Assembly (NCBI RefSeq): GCF_019059575.1
Contig: NW_024882320.1
Location: forward strand, 62,001-126,000
Source of the DNA: Amphibalanus amphitrite
Lineage: Eukaryota > Arthropoda > Thecostraca > Balanomorpha > Balanidae
Length of the DNA stretch: 64,000 bases
Direction of reading: 5' to 3'
Position 1 is the stretch's first letter. Every line of letters starts with the position of its first letter. The translations under genes and the position numbers were made by a program. The notes beneath the pieces are model-generated. The model had not been told where the DNA came from. It did no database searches and worked only from the letters and a program-made list of their open reading frames with translations. Shown piece by piece: positions 51,904 through 63,384 of this stretch.

Positions 51904-54430
51904 GTGAGTACCGCACTGTGCTATTTGTTACCGTGTCGTGTTGCTGCTGTTTTTTTTTTTTTGGTGGCGGGGGGGGGGGGGGGGGGTAGGCCTGTGGGGC
52001 TCATTGATTGGCCAGCCTTTTTAATACTGTGCTCGTTAATTTGTATTTGGATTGGACAGCAACAATAGCGATCAAGAATGCCGATTTTCCCAGCTTTAGC
52101 TACATGTCCAATGTCTCTTGTTCATCTTTAAACTGCATATATTTGCCACTGTATCATGCCAACCGGTGTTCTGTCCGTTCTAGTGACTCGCTATGGAGCC
52201 GTTGGAAGTCGAGGTAATGGGTGTTTGTTGTGTCTGTGTCCTGTGTGGTGTCCACCTTTTGCTTTACGTGGGCCATCGCTACATTTTAACCGGCTTCGGG
52301 CACTGCCAGCTTCCTTATGGCTGATTGCCGCCACCCATATAACGGTGTGCGACTTTCATAACCGTGTCACTGTGTCCGGTAACCCGCCCTCCATCTGCGG
52401 CTTTATGTTTCCCTCACGTGACCTGTGAGCTCCACTGTGTTTGCCGTTGGGTGCACTCTAATCTGGGCCTAACTCTGCACACCGTTGTGTGCCGAACGTG
52501 CACCTGCCCCTATCGCCCTGCCCTGCACACGTGAGCGGAGAAGGTAATCACGGCCCCGATACACAGCGGTGGGACGCACCGCTCCACTTGGCTCTGTTCC
52601 GGTGGGCTTGTCGGCACCGCTCGGCAGGGCGCCCTCCTGTGAACCGACCCTCGACCCGTAACAAAACCGCCCACCGCGACGGCGAGCCCGCCTCCGCCCC
52701 CCGCCCCTGCCGCCGCTCCCGCCCTCGCCGCTACCTTCGCCGCCGCCGCTCGACCGCTTCCTCCAACTTCCGACTCCGGCGTGAACAATGCCCGCCGAAC
52801 GTGCACAGAATCTAGAACAGCTAGTGAGTCGTGCTCATGAGTTTGCCACATGAACCAGGCGCACGGTTTTGATCGAGCTCACGGCTGAGCTCCACGTAGG
52901 TCGGCGTGGGGACCCGAGCCCGCTCGGGTCCCCACGGGAACTTGAACGGGCCGATACGCTCGGTTGCCGGCGAGTTCCCATGTCAACGTATCATATATTA
53001 CCGAAATTGGCGTGTAAGGCGCCATTACCGGTTTGTGTGATAGCGCGGACATTGGCATCTGGAGGCGTTCAGTGTAGTGGTTCGGGATTTAATTTGGCTT
53101 GGGTTGCGGTGGGGTTGATTGGGTTTGGATAGTTTGACGGGGCCGGAGCACCTGCTCTGTGGACAGTGTTGACTGCGTGCCTTTTGAGACTCCTTCGGGG
53201 CCGACCACGAGTCGACTCGTGATATTTTACCGCTGACGCGAGCAGCTGGTCCGTGAAACCCCACTCCTTTGTCGCTTCTGCTCGTGCCTCGTGGCCATAG
53301 TTCGCCTGTGTTCTGCCTGTTGTGTGGCGACTTGGGCACGACTTTCTGCTAACAATCGACACGGCCGGGAAATTGGCGACGCTCGTGCCCGGAGGCTGTG
53401 ACCTTTGACCTCAGGCCGGCGTGTTTCGCTGGCGTGACTGTGCATTCATTCGGCATCCGTGCGAGCCTCCCCTCCCCTCGCCTCCCCTCCCCGGCCCAGC
53501 TGTCCCGTCCCTCCCCTCCCACGCCGTTCGTTTGGGATGTTTTGTGCTGGACGAGCTCTGGACGAGGATTGGCGCGACGCGCTTGCCTTTCTCTGTTAGT
53601 TGCGGGTGTGGGGTGTTTGTCGCATTGCGCCACCCGCTGGCGAGAAATGTTTGCGCAGAGTTGGCACCGGGGAGATTACAGGGGTGTGCGTTTGTATAGT
53701 GAGCGGGGTCGTTGACCATTTATCTGATAGGGAGGGGAAGGGTAGTGAGGGGGGGGGATAAAGGTGCTCTCCTTTTATCGGTCAATGGAGGAATGCGACG
53801 TTTTGAAACTGACAAACTCTGGATGGGGTGCTATCTGGTTTCGTCAACTAGTTTGTTCCTGGCCATAGAAATTCCTTCGTCGTAAAGGGTCTTTGATAAC
53901 CGATCGGCAGTTTTATGCTTGCCATGTCGCCGTCAGTCTCTACCCAGAAAACAAGACTTTGAAAGCTCGAAGGTGAGGGCTAAAAACATACCTCCAGGCT
54001 GCAGTGGCTTGGTTTTGTGAGCTCTGCCCTCCACTCAAACTTTGGCCTCTGGTCTCGCAAAATGAGTGTCGATCCTGCCTGCAGGGCCTGGCCAAAGGAC
54101 TTTTAAGCCCTCTCTGACCCGACCCGGGTACTCATTCCACGTGCTGTGTGTCTCTCATTACCTCGCCGAGACGTGATCACAACAAGTGCCTCCCCCAGTG
54201 ATGAACGATAGACGACGGCCTTGAGGTGCTGAACTGTAGCGGGGTTTCGCGGCGTTGGGGAGCTAACCGGGCAGTGTCTTTCGATAGTGAGAGCTCCGTC
54301 GGCGCGCTCCATAGAAGCCCTTCTCTGGTAGAGATAGAGAGCAAGAAAGCTCCGTCGGCGCGCTCCTAAAAGCCCTTCTCTGTATCCAGCCCCTCGCGAA
54401 CCCGTTCCGACTCTGACTCTATCTTTCCGG
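51904..54430 (+). other. Start of bark intron 2, no gene
   Basis: No exon recognised. It has adjacent T and G runs (51950-51988), a perfect 15-bp inverted repeat with a 2-base centre at 52905-52936 (CGTGGGGACCCGAGC and complement), pyrimidine-rich sequence at 53460-53520, and a duplicated 50-base segment around 54290-54390 (GCTCCGTCGGCGCGCTCC in both). Confidence 0.5.
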
Positions 54431-55030
54431 GGCGATCAATCATCGGAAACACATAGGCCAGGGTTAAGGAATGGGAGGAGAGATAAATAATAACCCATTA
54501 TCCTTGATCACGTTGAAATAGGAACTCAACTCTACATAACCCAAGGTCCCACTCTCAGACAACAGCGCCCTTCCTAGCTTGAGGGTCATCTCCCACCAGA
54601 TATATGTATCAATCATTCGTCCATTTATCCATCCCCTTACAACCCTGTCATTCGTCCACTTATACCTCGTAATTTACCAGAGTTGACCATCTCCGGTCCC
54701 TCCCCTTTTTCCTAACTTCCCCCGGTGGTGCTAGGGCGCGCAAAGTCGTTATCGAGTCATTGGCCTTAAATTTCATTTAACCGTTATCCCTTCATAACCA
54801 CAATGCTCCGTACATCAGACAAACGCTTCATAATGCTCACGCTACACAATTAGAGATACGACCCACCACAGATTTCGGCACTCGACCTTCGCCTTACGTG
54901 ACTTATTGCGGTCCGTCCCATCACCATGTCGAACTACCTACACAAAAACATAAATGTCTTCGGCCAGCGGTTCCGAGACTACGGCTCGCAGGACACTGTG
55001 TAGTCCGGTTTCCGCGGGGGACTTATTTGA

Positions 55031-55846
55031 AATTTGAGACCGGGGCTGGGTAACTAAGGTCCGTCCGGGCTGCCTGCGTCGTCTCCGTATAGCCGCGGTT
55101 TTCGGGCCAGCCCCCGGTGACCGAAAAGGGTTAGTCGTTCGTCGGCTTTACACGAATCCATGACTACCAGTTTATGCCAAATTGCCTATAATAAAACGAA
55201 AACTAAGCGTATCACGGCCCGCGGTGGGCTTATCTAAAATTTGAAACCGGGCTGGGTAACTAGGTCCGTCCGGGCTGCCTGCATCGTCTCCGTATAGCCA
55301 CGGCTTTTGGAACAGCACCGGCGACCGAACGGGTTAGCCTCCGTTGGCTTCACACTTATCCACGACTACCAGCGTTATAGGTGCCCGAAGCCCTATCTAT
55401 CCGTTGCTGGTAGTTAAGCTGTCGTCACAGACCTATCCGAAATGACCGCTGCACGGCCGGAGTAAATCGACTAACAGCGGGGTGGCCAGTACCGACTTAC
55501 CGCGATCACCCGACTCGCATGCTTTGGTATTTAATGTTCACCCCCGTCCTGCAGCATCACACGTTTCTTCGCGGGACATTACTTAACCGGCGGCATACGT
55601 CTCCTCGCTGGGACGCCTGGGGTCCTAACCATCTCCGAAACTACCTACGTCGCTTATCGAATGTCATCCTGCGCTGATCACTCAATGGACCGATAGCGGA
55701 CCTAACCTATCTTTTAAAACCGGGCGGGGTCACTAGGTCCCTCCGGGCTGCCTGCATCGTCTCCGTATAGCCACGGCTTTATGGGGCCCGCGCCGGCAAC
55801 CGAACGGATTAGCCTTTGTCGGCTATGCACTCATCCTCAATAATCG
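55031..55846 (+). repeat. LINE 5' UTR monomer repeats
   Basis: Three diverged monomers of about 135-140 bp at 55031-55170, 55238-55372 and 55709-55846, sharing TCCGGGCTGCCTGCATCGTC, TCCGTATAGCC and a GGTTAGCC-type block. Spacing is irregular (about 207 and 471 bases). Such monomers often serve as LINE promoters; that role is inferred. Confidence 0.75.
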
Positions 55847-56189
55847 ATCCTCAACTCGCTCTCACCCTTTCTCTTCACTTCGCGACTTATTGCACGTATC
55901 CAGGGCTTACCCAAGCGAGGCCTACTATTTAAGTGGGGTCTATCCGAGCTGAGCTTCATTCAGGAAATCCGATTCCTCTACGTGTACAGTCTTCAATTCC
56001 ATTTCACTCGCTTCTTATCTCCCTCCTAACCCATGGCCGCGTCGGTGGACTTTCCACGCACAGGGGCGTGACGTGCATCATCTATCTCCCCGGTTCCGTC
56101 CCTTGCAGTGTCCCCAGTGTCCATGTGGGGTAAAGTTACAAATATTTCGTGTGCGGCAAGGTCTATGTGTGCTCCTTATATTCGGACCG

Positions 56190-56500
56190 CTGGATAGGGT
56201 AGAGCGCCAGGAAATCCGCTGGCGAGGGCACTTGGGAGTCAACCGGAGAAGCTCCAGTATCGGTTGGGCTAGGGAGGTCCCGTATGTGTTGTGTATAATC
56301 GCTATCATTTGGACCGTGGGATAATTTGGGGAGGATGGAGTGCCAGGAAATCCACTGGCAAGGGCACTTAGGAGTCAACCGGAGAAGCTCCAGTATCGGT
56401 TAGGCTAGGGAGGTCCTGTATGTGTTGTGTGTAATCGCTATTGTTTGGACCGTGGGATAATTTGGGGAGGATGGAGTGCCAGGAAATCCACTGGCAGAGT
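56190..56500 (+). repeat. 136-bp tandem repeat in the LINE leader
   Basis: GCCAGGAAATCC occurs at 56206, 56342 and 56478, exactly 136 bases apart. Two full units and a partial third share CAACCGGAGAAGCTCCAGTA and TTTGGACCGTGGGATAATTT. They end just before ORF1. Confidence 0.88.
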
Positions 56501-56623
56501 TAGTTGACCGGCTGACCCCGGCCCAGTCGGACGCGGGTCGGATCGCTCCGTGCGCGCGGGCTACGACTGGTGGCGGTAACCGGCCCACTGTGCTTAGTGT
56601 GCGCGCGCCCGAGGCGGGTCAGG

Positions 56624-58228
56624 ATGACCAAAAAGAGAAAGGCCGGTTCGCCGGCACAGAGTGGGCAAGGGAACCTGGACTTGAGTGATATGTGTGACGA
56701 ACTTAAAACTTTCATCGCGAGTGAGAACACGAAGTGCGTGCGAGAAGTGAAGGAAGCAAATGATAGGCGCATGCAGGCGGTGGAGGACTCATTATCGTTC
56801 GCCCTCGACTCGGTTACGGCACTGTCCAACCGACAGAAATCAGCGGACTCCGAGCTCATGGAGCTGAAAAGGGAGACGGCAGACCTGAAGATGAGACTGC
56901 AGCAGCTCGAGCTCAAAGAGGACCGTCAGGAGCAGCAGAAGAGACTCAGCTCTCTGATATTCTCCGGTCCGGTGCTGCAGGCTGAGTCTCGCCGGGAGCG
57001 CGCGGCGAACCTCATTGAGTCGCTGATTCGTCAGTACATCCGACACGCCTTGGACCGCACCCAGGTAAAGACACTGATCAGATTCCGGAACGGAAAGGTG
57101 ATGATGGAGTTTACATCATCAGGGCCCGGCTCTGACAGAGATATCGTCTACCGCTCCAGGGCGAGGCTGAGAGGGTCTGGTCTGTTCGTCTCCGAGTCGC
57201 TGACACCCCGTAGGCAAGCAATGTTCATGGACTTGCTAAGTCTGAAAAAGGAGGGCCGAATTTTTTCGGTATTCACCCGGTCAGGAGACATTCTGGCGTG
57301 CAAGTCACGTGACTCGGCGCCTGTCCGGGTTGCGGACCCCGAGGCGGTGCGGCGGCTGGCCGTGTCTGGCGCGCCGCGCCGGCCCGCACAGGGGCGCGCC
57401 CAGGAGGCCGGTCGAGGGGCGCTGCTCGGCTCGCGGTCTGCTCGGGACGCACCGGAGCGCGGCGCGGTGGGAGGGGTCCCTCGTGCCGACCGCGGCGAGA
57501 ACAAAGAGACGGAGGCGGCCTGTCCGACGGATACCGCTGACGCTGTGCGCCGCGATCCACCTCCCGAGCCTCGGGAGCAGCAGCGGCAGCGTGCTGTGGA
57601 CACGTCGGAGCTGGCTGACCGGAGCGATCATCAGAGGTGCGTCTCTTCACTACTGGACTGCGCCCGGGAGTCGCCGGTTCGGCTGGTCCACCTGTCCCCG
57701 CCCCTTTTGGGAGTGGTGGCTGCGGGTGGTGCTGCCGGGCCGTCGGTTGGCGGCGCTGGGGGCGGCTCCCCGACGCTGGACAACGCGTCGGCTGATTCGG
57801 CGGGTCCCCTCAGACGGCGGGCGGAGACGTCCCCGCCCGAGTCGGGGGGCGGCCTGGGCCCGCCTATGGCGGTGACGTCAGCGTCCGGCTCCGGGCAGCT
57901 GGCTGCTGTGCCCGTGCTGAGATCCGGTGGACGGGCGGCGAGCGAGGTGAGTAGCCCGACTGCAGTGCTGCCACCTAGGGAGCGACCTGCGAGTGTAGAG
58001 GGGCTGCGGTCGCCGGAAGGTGGCACTGTTAGCGCAGTGACGCAGCGCGACCGGGCGAGTGACGGGTCGCCGTCGCAGGCGGGAGGGGACATGGGACTGA
58101 CCAGTGTGGCGGGTGCAGCTGCTCCTCAGGAGGGGGCATACGTTGACAGGGACTCAAACTGGTCGGAGGGGGGTAGGAAGAGAAGGTCCAGGAGCTTCGG
58201 CTCCCGAGACATCAGAGAATACTTCTAG
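56624..58228 (+). CDS. LINE ORF1 protein, coiled coil and RNA-binding type
   Basis: About 534 residues from the ATG at 56624 (MTKKRKAG); an earlier in-frame ATG at 56570 would add 18. A basic start precedes a long coiled coil (roughly residues 40-140, with heptad-like ELMELKRETADLKMRLQQLE). A conserved block follows: TLIRFRNGKVMMEF and LFVSESLTPRRQAMFMDLLS with SVFTRSG, typical of LINE ORF1 proteins and the baculoviral FP25K-like fold. The C-terminal 300 residues are Gly/Ala/Pro/Arg-rich and look disordered. It probably binds the element RNA as a multimer. No zinc knuckle was seen. Confidence 0.82.
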   Translation: MTKKRKAGSPAQSGQGNLDLSDMCDELKTFIASENTKCVREVKEANDRRMQAVEDSLSFALDSVTALSNRQKSADSELMELKRETADLKMRLQQLELKEDRQEQQKRLSSLIFSGPVLQAESRRERAANLIESLIRQYIRHALDRTQVKTLIRFRNGKVMMEFTSSGPGSDRDIVYRSRARLRGSGLFVSESLTPRRQAMFMDLLSLKKEGRIFSVFTRSGDILACKSRDSAPVRVADPEAVRRLAVSGAPRRPAQGRAQEAGRGALLGSRSARDAPERGAVGGVPRADRGENKETEAACPTDTADAVRRDPPPEPREQQRQRAVDTSELADRSDHQRCVSSLLDCARESPVRLVHLSPPLLGVVAAGGAAGPSVGGAGGGSPTLDNASADSAGPLRRRAETSPPESGGGLGPPMAVTSASGSGQLAAVPVLRSGGRAASEVSSPTAVLPPRERPASVEGLRSPEGGTVSAVTQRDRASDGSPSQAGGDMGLTSVAGAAAPQEGAYVDRDSNWSEGGRKRRSRSFGSRDIREYF

Positions 58229-58465
58229 TGCACTGTCGTGTGTGTCCAACCATGAGGCAAATCAAAGTGTTTTTTTTTTGTTTTGTTTTTTGTTTTTTGT
58301 TTTTTTTTCTTTCTATGAAGGTCATCTCAAGCGAACATATGAAGTTAACTTATACAGTACATCTCTTTTGTGTATTGCCTCGGCATACCCTGACGTGGCG
58401 TCGTCAACTCGTGCGAGAATACATCATGTGCTTGTTTTTACGTTTGGTACTGTTTTTGTTCAGTT

Positions 58466-61400
58466 TTGTTGTCTGTTCTCTCTCGGTTGTTCTCGCGTTG
58501 CCTCGCAGGAGCCGCGTGGCGGTGCAGTCGGTGGCCGGCCGGTGTTCGCTGGGGGACGGTGGCCGTCCGGCGCTGCTGGTGGCCGGGACTGCTGCGGCGC
58601 GGCTGGTGGCGGCGTTGGCTGTGGCGTCTGGTGGTGCGGCTTCTCCGGTGGCGGAGTCAGTCTCGGTGCTGTCGGCGGCCGGGTCCGTCTCGGCGGCGGT
58701 GGCTGCGTGGCTGGGGTCGGTGGCGGGGTCGGCGACGGCCATCCCTGGACAGTGCATGGGTCATATGCACCTCTATCCTTTCAAATTCAATCACCGTAAG
58801 CGACAAATCCGTAAAAAGAAAAGAAATAGACGAGCTTAAATTGTTATCATTAAACTGTAGGGGGCTGGGAGGAAGTGAAAAGAGACGAGACGTACTTAAT
58901 TATCTTAAAACTTTGTGTTATGACATATATCTATTACAAGACACACACCTGATAGAAAACAAAGAGCCGTTCTTCAACAGTGTATGGGGAGGTAGTTGCT
59001 ACCACTCATTTGGGACTTTCAATAGTCGAGGCACTTCTATCCTCATAAGTCCCCGAATTCAGCACGACCTTCTTCTACTCAAAAGGTGTCCAGAAGGGAA
59101 CTACACCCTGTGTGTGCTAGAGTTGAAAGGCGCCACATATACAATACTAAATATTTACGGACCAAATGAAGACAGGCCAGAATTTTTCCATCAGGTCAGT
59201 GGTACATTGAGCCAAATTACATGTGAGAACCTTATCATTGGTGGCGACTTTAATTTTGTTATCGACTACCGGCGCGATTCGAATTACAATAGGCAGAATA
59301 ATCCCGCAGCTCGGAACGCATTTGTCCAAATATTAGAAGAAGAAGCTTTGACGGATATTTGGCAAAAGATGAATCCCGGAAAACGAGCTTTCACGTGGAC
59401 AAAATTAAATCCATATAAGTATGGGCGATTGGACATGATTTTTGTAAGCGACCATTTGGTAGATAGCGTTTCTTCAAGCGCTATTATCCCTGGATATCGC
59501 TCGGATCATAGCATTGTTACAGTGCAGATGAGGACACCCAGCAACAAACGGGGGCCAGGAATTTGGAAATTTAATAACTCACTCCTTGTAGACGAGTCAT
59601 ATGATCAGGCCATCAAAGAGCTTATAACTAATACGGTAGAACAATATGCTGTTCCAGTTTACACAACAGAATTTGTAAGAGACCAAAACAATTTCTGCAA
59701 AATCGACTTCACCATAAGCAGCCATATCTTCTACGAGACATTGTTAATGATGATTCGTGGTGAGACTGTTAGATTCGCAAAGAGGAAAGCACGAAAATTC
59801 AGGGAAGAGGAGGATAAAATTTGCAAAGAAATATCGCGGATTAGTGATCAGTTAAACAATTATCCCAGCCCTGATACACTTCAGCGCTTAGATCACGCTC
59901 AACAAAAATTAGAAGATAAAAGAAAGGTAAAAATTCAAGGTCTTATAACGAGGTCCAGGGTAAGCTGGCACGAGGAGGGTGAAAGATGCACGAAGTATTT
60001 CCTCTCTCTTGAAAAAAGGAACGCAGTGAAGGGTTCAATACAAATCCTCAGTTTGGATGACCGAGTTATCACTGATAAAAAAGAAATACTTGAATATTTT
60101 TCTGAAGGACTTCGGAAAAAGTATCTCAAAACTCGTTCCGTGATACCAAGCGGTTATCTGAGTAATAATATAAGGAAGAAGTTGAATGAACATGAAAAAA
60201 GAGTCTTAGACGAACCTATTTCTTTGAAAGAACTGAAACAGGCATTGATGAACATGAAAAAGGGCAAAACGCCGGGCTCGAACGGTTTTACATCCGAGTT
60301 TTTTAAACATTTTTGGGAATCATTAGGTATCTTTCTATATCGAGCATGGATTGAGAGATTCGAAGATCACAAAAATCTGAATTCACATAACGAAAGTATT
60401 GTTAAGCTGATTCCTAAACCAGGCGTACCAAAGGATTCGCCTAAAGGCTGGAGACCTATCTCGCTACTAAATGTAGATTTCAAAATTATATCGGCGGCAA
60501 TAGCTAAAAGATTAAAAGCTGTGATACACAAACTCGTTTCACCCTCTCAAACAGCATACATTCCGGGACGTTTCATTGGGGAAAACAGTAGGCTGCTGTA
60601 CGATGTTATTGAGCGCTTGAACAGTCAGGATGGGTCGGGGATTGTGATGGGGGTGGACTTTGAGGCAGCCTTTGATACAGTTTCCTGGGAATTCCTGTCA
60701 AACACGCTTGAGATTTATAATTTTGGTCATTATTTTCGAAAGCTCGTCAATGTGCTTTTTCTTAACCGAGATCTAAACTCACGTATCCTTCTAGATGGCA
60801 ATCTTGGTGCAAAAATATTCATGCAAAGAGGCATTAGACAAGGTGACCCTATATCCGGCTATCTGTTTAATCTTATCATGGAACCTCTCGCGTATCAATT
60901 GAATACCTCTCCTTGTATAAGAGGCATCGATATATCCGATAGAACGGAAGTCCGATTATCACAGTATGCCGACGACCTCATTGTATTCTCAAGCGATAAC
61001 ATCTGTTCCATTAAAGGCATACTACATGAGCTTAATAATTACTCAAAGATAAGTGGATTAAAAGTCAATTTGCAAAAAACAAAATGTCTCCCTATAGGCC
61101 AGGTGCAGACTGACACCCTTGTGGAACTAGGTCTGAGCGTCGTTAGTGAGATGAAGATTCTTGGGATAGTGTATAACAAAAATAATGACAATATAACGTC
61201 TAACAATATCAGAACGATCATACCGAGGATAAAACAAGAGATAGCGCAATGGCGTAGAAGGCACCTAACGTTAATTGGAAAAATAACCGTTATTAAATCT
61301 CTTTTAGTCTCAAAACTAGTTCATTTATTGACATCACTACCAAACCTTGAGGAAGAGACCATTAAAGAGGTAGAGAACATACTATACCGCTTTCTGTGGA

Positions 61401-62626
61401 ACAATGGCCCGGATAAAGTAAAACGTGCGCTAATAACAAAAGAATTTAGCGGGGGTGGCCTTAAAATGATAGATATTCGCTCCTTCATGACAAGTTTAAA
61501 AGTATCCTGGCTTAAAAGATTATACTGGGCACCTAAAGACGTTGGGTGGGCAATTATTGCACAGGATACAATTCCACCACTAGAAAACCTGGTCTGCTTC
61601 GGGTCAGTGAAATTAAGAATGGAGGCCAAAAAGGTAAAGAACAGGTTTTGGGAAGAAGTAATTCGCGGATGGTCGAGTTTCTGCACTGCATATAAACCTG
61701 ACAACGATGAAATACTCGCGGACTTCATATGGTTTTCCGACAGCACAAAATACAAAAAGTCTATCGTTAAAGAATGGAACGAAAAAGGCCTTCGATTTAT
61801 ATCAGACCTGTTCAATCCTTTTGATGGCTCGCTACTGAGCAGAGAGCAGCTTGCAGCCACATATAAAATCAAAATGACATTTTTGTGCTATACCTCCATA
61901 ATAAGAAGCCTGGCATTTGATACTTCCCCCAATGTAGCATGCATAGCTAAACACATATGGTATCCTATTCAACCTTTTAAAATCAAGCTTCTCTCACAAA
62001 ACCTGCATCTTTCCAAAGTGGTATATAAAACCTTAGTAACAGGAATTAAAGTAAATCGCGATTCACACATATCTAAAATAAGTTGTAAGTGGATTCGAGA
62101 TGTTGGTTCTATGCATAATGGAACTTTTTGCGATGTGCGATCGTCTACAAACAACACATATCTTCAAGCACTTCATTATCGAATTATTAACCGCATTGTT
62201 GCGACTAAAACTTTTCTCTGCCGAATCGGAAAAACAGAAACTGCTGCGTGCGACCTTTGTGGTAACGACGATACATTGTTTCACGCTCTGTATACATGCA
62301 ACATAATTCAAAACTTTATACATAATTTAAAATCACATGTTCAAAGTCATTATAATATCAACTTAATAACAACACCTGAAAGCTGGATATTTCCTTGTCG
62401 TGACAAGGAAACAAACATTGAAATACTCATCAAATTGGTAGCAAAACACACAATAATGCGCTCCAAAAATAAGAACCGTCCCCCTAGTATCCCTTTGTTT
62501 ACGTCCCTGCTCTGGGCAGAAGCCATGAAAGAAAAAAAGGCGGCTAAAAACTCTAGGCAATTTGAAAAATTCGAAAACAAATGGGGGAATGTTATAAATA
62601 TTCTACAAAACATAGGCACCGATTGA
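58466..62626 (+). CDS. LINE ORF2: AP endonuclease, reverse transcriptase, zinc finger
   Basis: An open frame of 1386 codons. The first 115 residues are Arg/Trp-rich and unlikely to be real; clear homology starts near 58840 with LKLLSLNCRGLGG. Endonuclease blocks: LLQDTHL (Asp where Glu is usual), NIYGPNED, IIGGDFNFVID, RLDMIFVSDHL and YRSDHSIV. RT blocks: GWRPISLLNVDFKIISAAIA, GVDFEAAFDTVSWEFL, QRGIRQGDPISGYLFNLIME, SQYADDLIVFS and SGLKVNLQKT. The C-terminus has a CCHC finger CDLCGNDDTLFHALYTC. No ATG lies between 58466 and the endonuclease in this frame, so translation start is unclear. RT style places it near L1/Tx1. Confidence 0.93.
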   Translation: MLSVLSRLFSRCLAGAAWRCSRWPAGVRWGTVAVRRCWWPGLLRRGWWRRWLWRLVVRLLRWRSQSRCCRRPGPSRRRWLRGWGRWRGRRRPSLDSAWVICTSILSNSITVSDKSVKRKEIDELKLLSLNCRGLGGSEKRRDVLNYLKTLCYDIYLLQDTHLIENKEPFFNSVWGGSCYHSFGTFNSRGTSILISPRIQHDLLLLKRCPEGNYTLCVLELKGATYTILNIYGPNEDRPEFFHQVSGTLSQITCENLIIGGDFNFVIDYRRDSNYNRQNNPAARNAFVQILEEEALTDIWQKMNPGKRAFTWTKLNPYKYGRLDMIFVSDHLVDSVSSSAIIPGYRSDHSIVTVQMRTPSNKRGPGIWKFNNSLLVDESYDQAIKELITNTVEQYAVPVYTTEFVRDQNNFCKIDFTISSHIFYETLLMMIRGETVRFAKRKARKFREEEDKICKEISRISDQLNNYPSPDTLQRLDHAQQKLEDKRKVKIQGLITRSRVSWHEEGERCTKYFLSLEKRNAVKGSIQILSLDDRVITDKKEILEYFSEGLRKKYLKTRSVIPSGYLSNNIRKKLNEHEKRVLDEPISLKELKQALMNMKKGKTPGSNGFTSEFFKHFWESLGIFLYRAWIERFEDHKNLNSHNESIVKLIPKPGVPKDSPKGWRPISLLNVDFKIISAAIAKRLKAVIHKLVSPSQTAYIPGRFIGENSRLLYDVIERLNSQDGSGIVMGVDFEAAFDTVSWEFLSNTLEIYNFGHYFRKLVNVLFLNRDLNSRILLDGNLGAKIFMQRGIRQGDPISGYLFNLIMEPLAYQLNTSPCIRGIDISDRTEVRLSQYADDLIVFSSDNICSIKGILHELNNYSKISGLKVNLQKTKCLPIGQVQTDTLVELGLSVVSEMKILGIVYNKNNDNITSNNIRTIIPRIKQEIAQWRRRHLTLIGKITVIKSLLVSKLVHLLTSLPNLEEETIKEVENILYRFLWNNGPDKVKRALITKEFSGGGLKMIDIRSFMTSLKVSWLKRLYWAPKDVGWAIIAQDTIPPLENLVCFGSVKLRMEAKKVKNRFWEEVIRGWSSFCTAYKPDNDEILADFIWFSDSTKYKKSIVKEWNEKGLRFISDLFNPFDGSLLSREQLAATYKIKMTFLCYTSIIRSLAFDTSPNVACIAKHIWYPIQPFKIKLLSQNLHLSKVVYKTLVTGIKVNRDSHISKISCKWIRDVGSMHNGTFCDVRSSTNNTYLQALHYRIINRIVATKTFLCRIGKTETAACDLCGNDDTLFHALYTCNIIQNFIHNLKSHVQSHYNINLITTPESWIFPCRDKETNIEILIKLVAKHTIMRSKNKNRPPSIPLFTSLLWAEAMKEKKAAKNSRQFEKFENKWGNVINILQNIGTD

Positions 62627-63350
62627 AATGTGATGGCCGCCGCCGTCACCGCCGCCGTCGTCGCCATCCCGGTCGCTGCTGTCGGGGGGACCTGGGCTGC
62701 CCGCCCTCGCCGCCTCCGGAGAATGGCTGCCGCTGCCTGGCTGCTCGGCCTGCGCTGCCGTCGGCCGCGTTTCGGCTTCCTGCGTCGCCGCGGTGGCCGT
62801 GTTGGTGGCCGTTCCCTGGTGGAGCTGATCCGGCTGCTGTGCGCTGATGTGCGTTCTGACATTTGTAACAGGGACGGACGCCGGCACCGATACCCGAGTG
62901 GTGTCATACCTGTCAGCTGACGCGCCGCGCGTCCGTCTCGCGGTGGGTGGGTGGGGCCCCCACCGTGGGGGAGGGGGCTGTCGACGAGATGAGCTGAACT
63001 CCGCTCTTAATGCGATGTTGCAATGCGTCGTGCGTCAACTCCGTGCTCCGTGCCCGCGCCCCGTGAGAGCCGGGCTGTGGAGGCCGCCGGCGGGCGGGCC
63101 GCGCTTTGGGCGCTGCCGACGACGGGCCATATGTACGTAAATGTCTCCGCGGCCTCTGTATTCGGTTGGTGGTGGGTGACGACCGCTGGCATGCCGGAAG
63201 GGCTTGTGGTTCAGAATGGTGATAATGATCTAGTTGATATGCTATTTATGCAGTTTCATGTGCTCTTTACTGCATCTTTTGTGGGCGGATCGCGGAAGAG
63301 TGGAAGTGTGATGGATGACTGGACTGTGGCAGTAATGCTGTTTATTTGAC

Positions 63351-63356
63351 AATAAA
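63351..63356 (+). terminator. Poly(A) signal of the LINE
   Basis: AATAAA eight bases before the A tail that ends at 63384. Confidence 0.85.
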
Positions 63357-63384
63357 TGCACTTAAAAAAAAAAAAAAAAAAAAA

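Larger units (their letters stand above)
54431..63384 (+). mobile_element. Near full-length LINE, L1/Tx1-like, with 5' UTR repeats
   Basis: Order: a 5' UTR with tandem monomers, ORF1 (56624-58228), ORF2 (58466-62626), a GC-rich 3' UTR, AATAAA (63351-63356) and a 21-base A tail. Both ORFs are open. The 5' limit is not resolved; monomer sequence can be followed to at least 55031 and related sequence to about 54870, so the stated start is a guess. It lies in bark intron 2. Confidence 0.8.
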
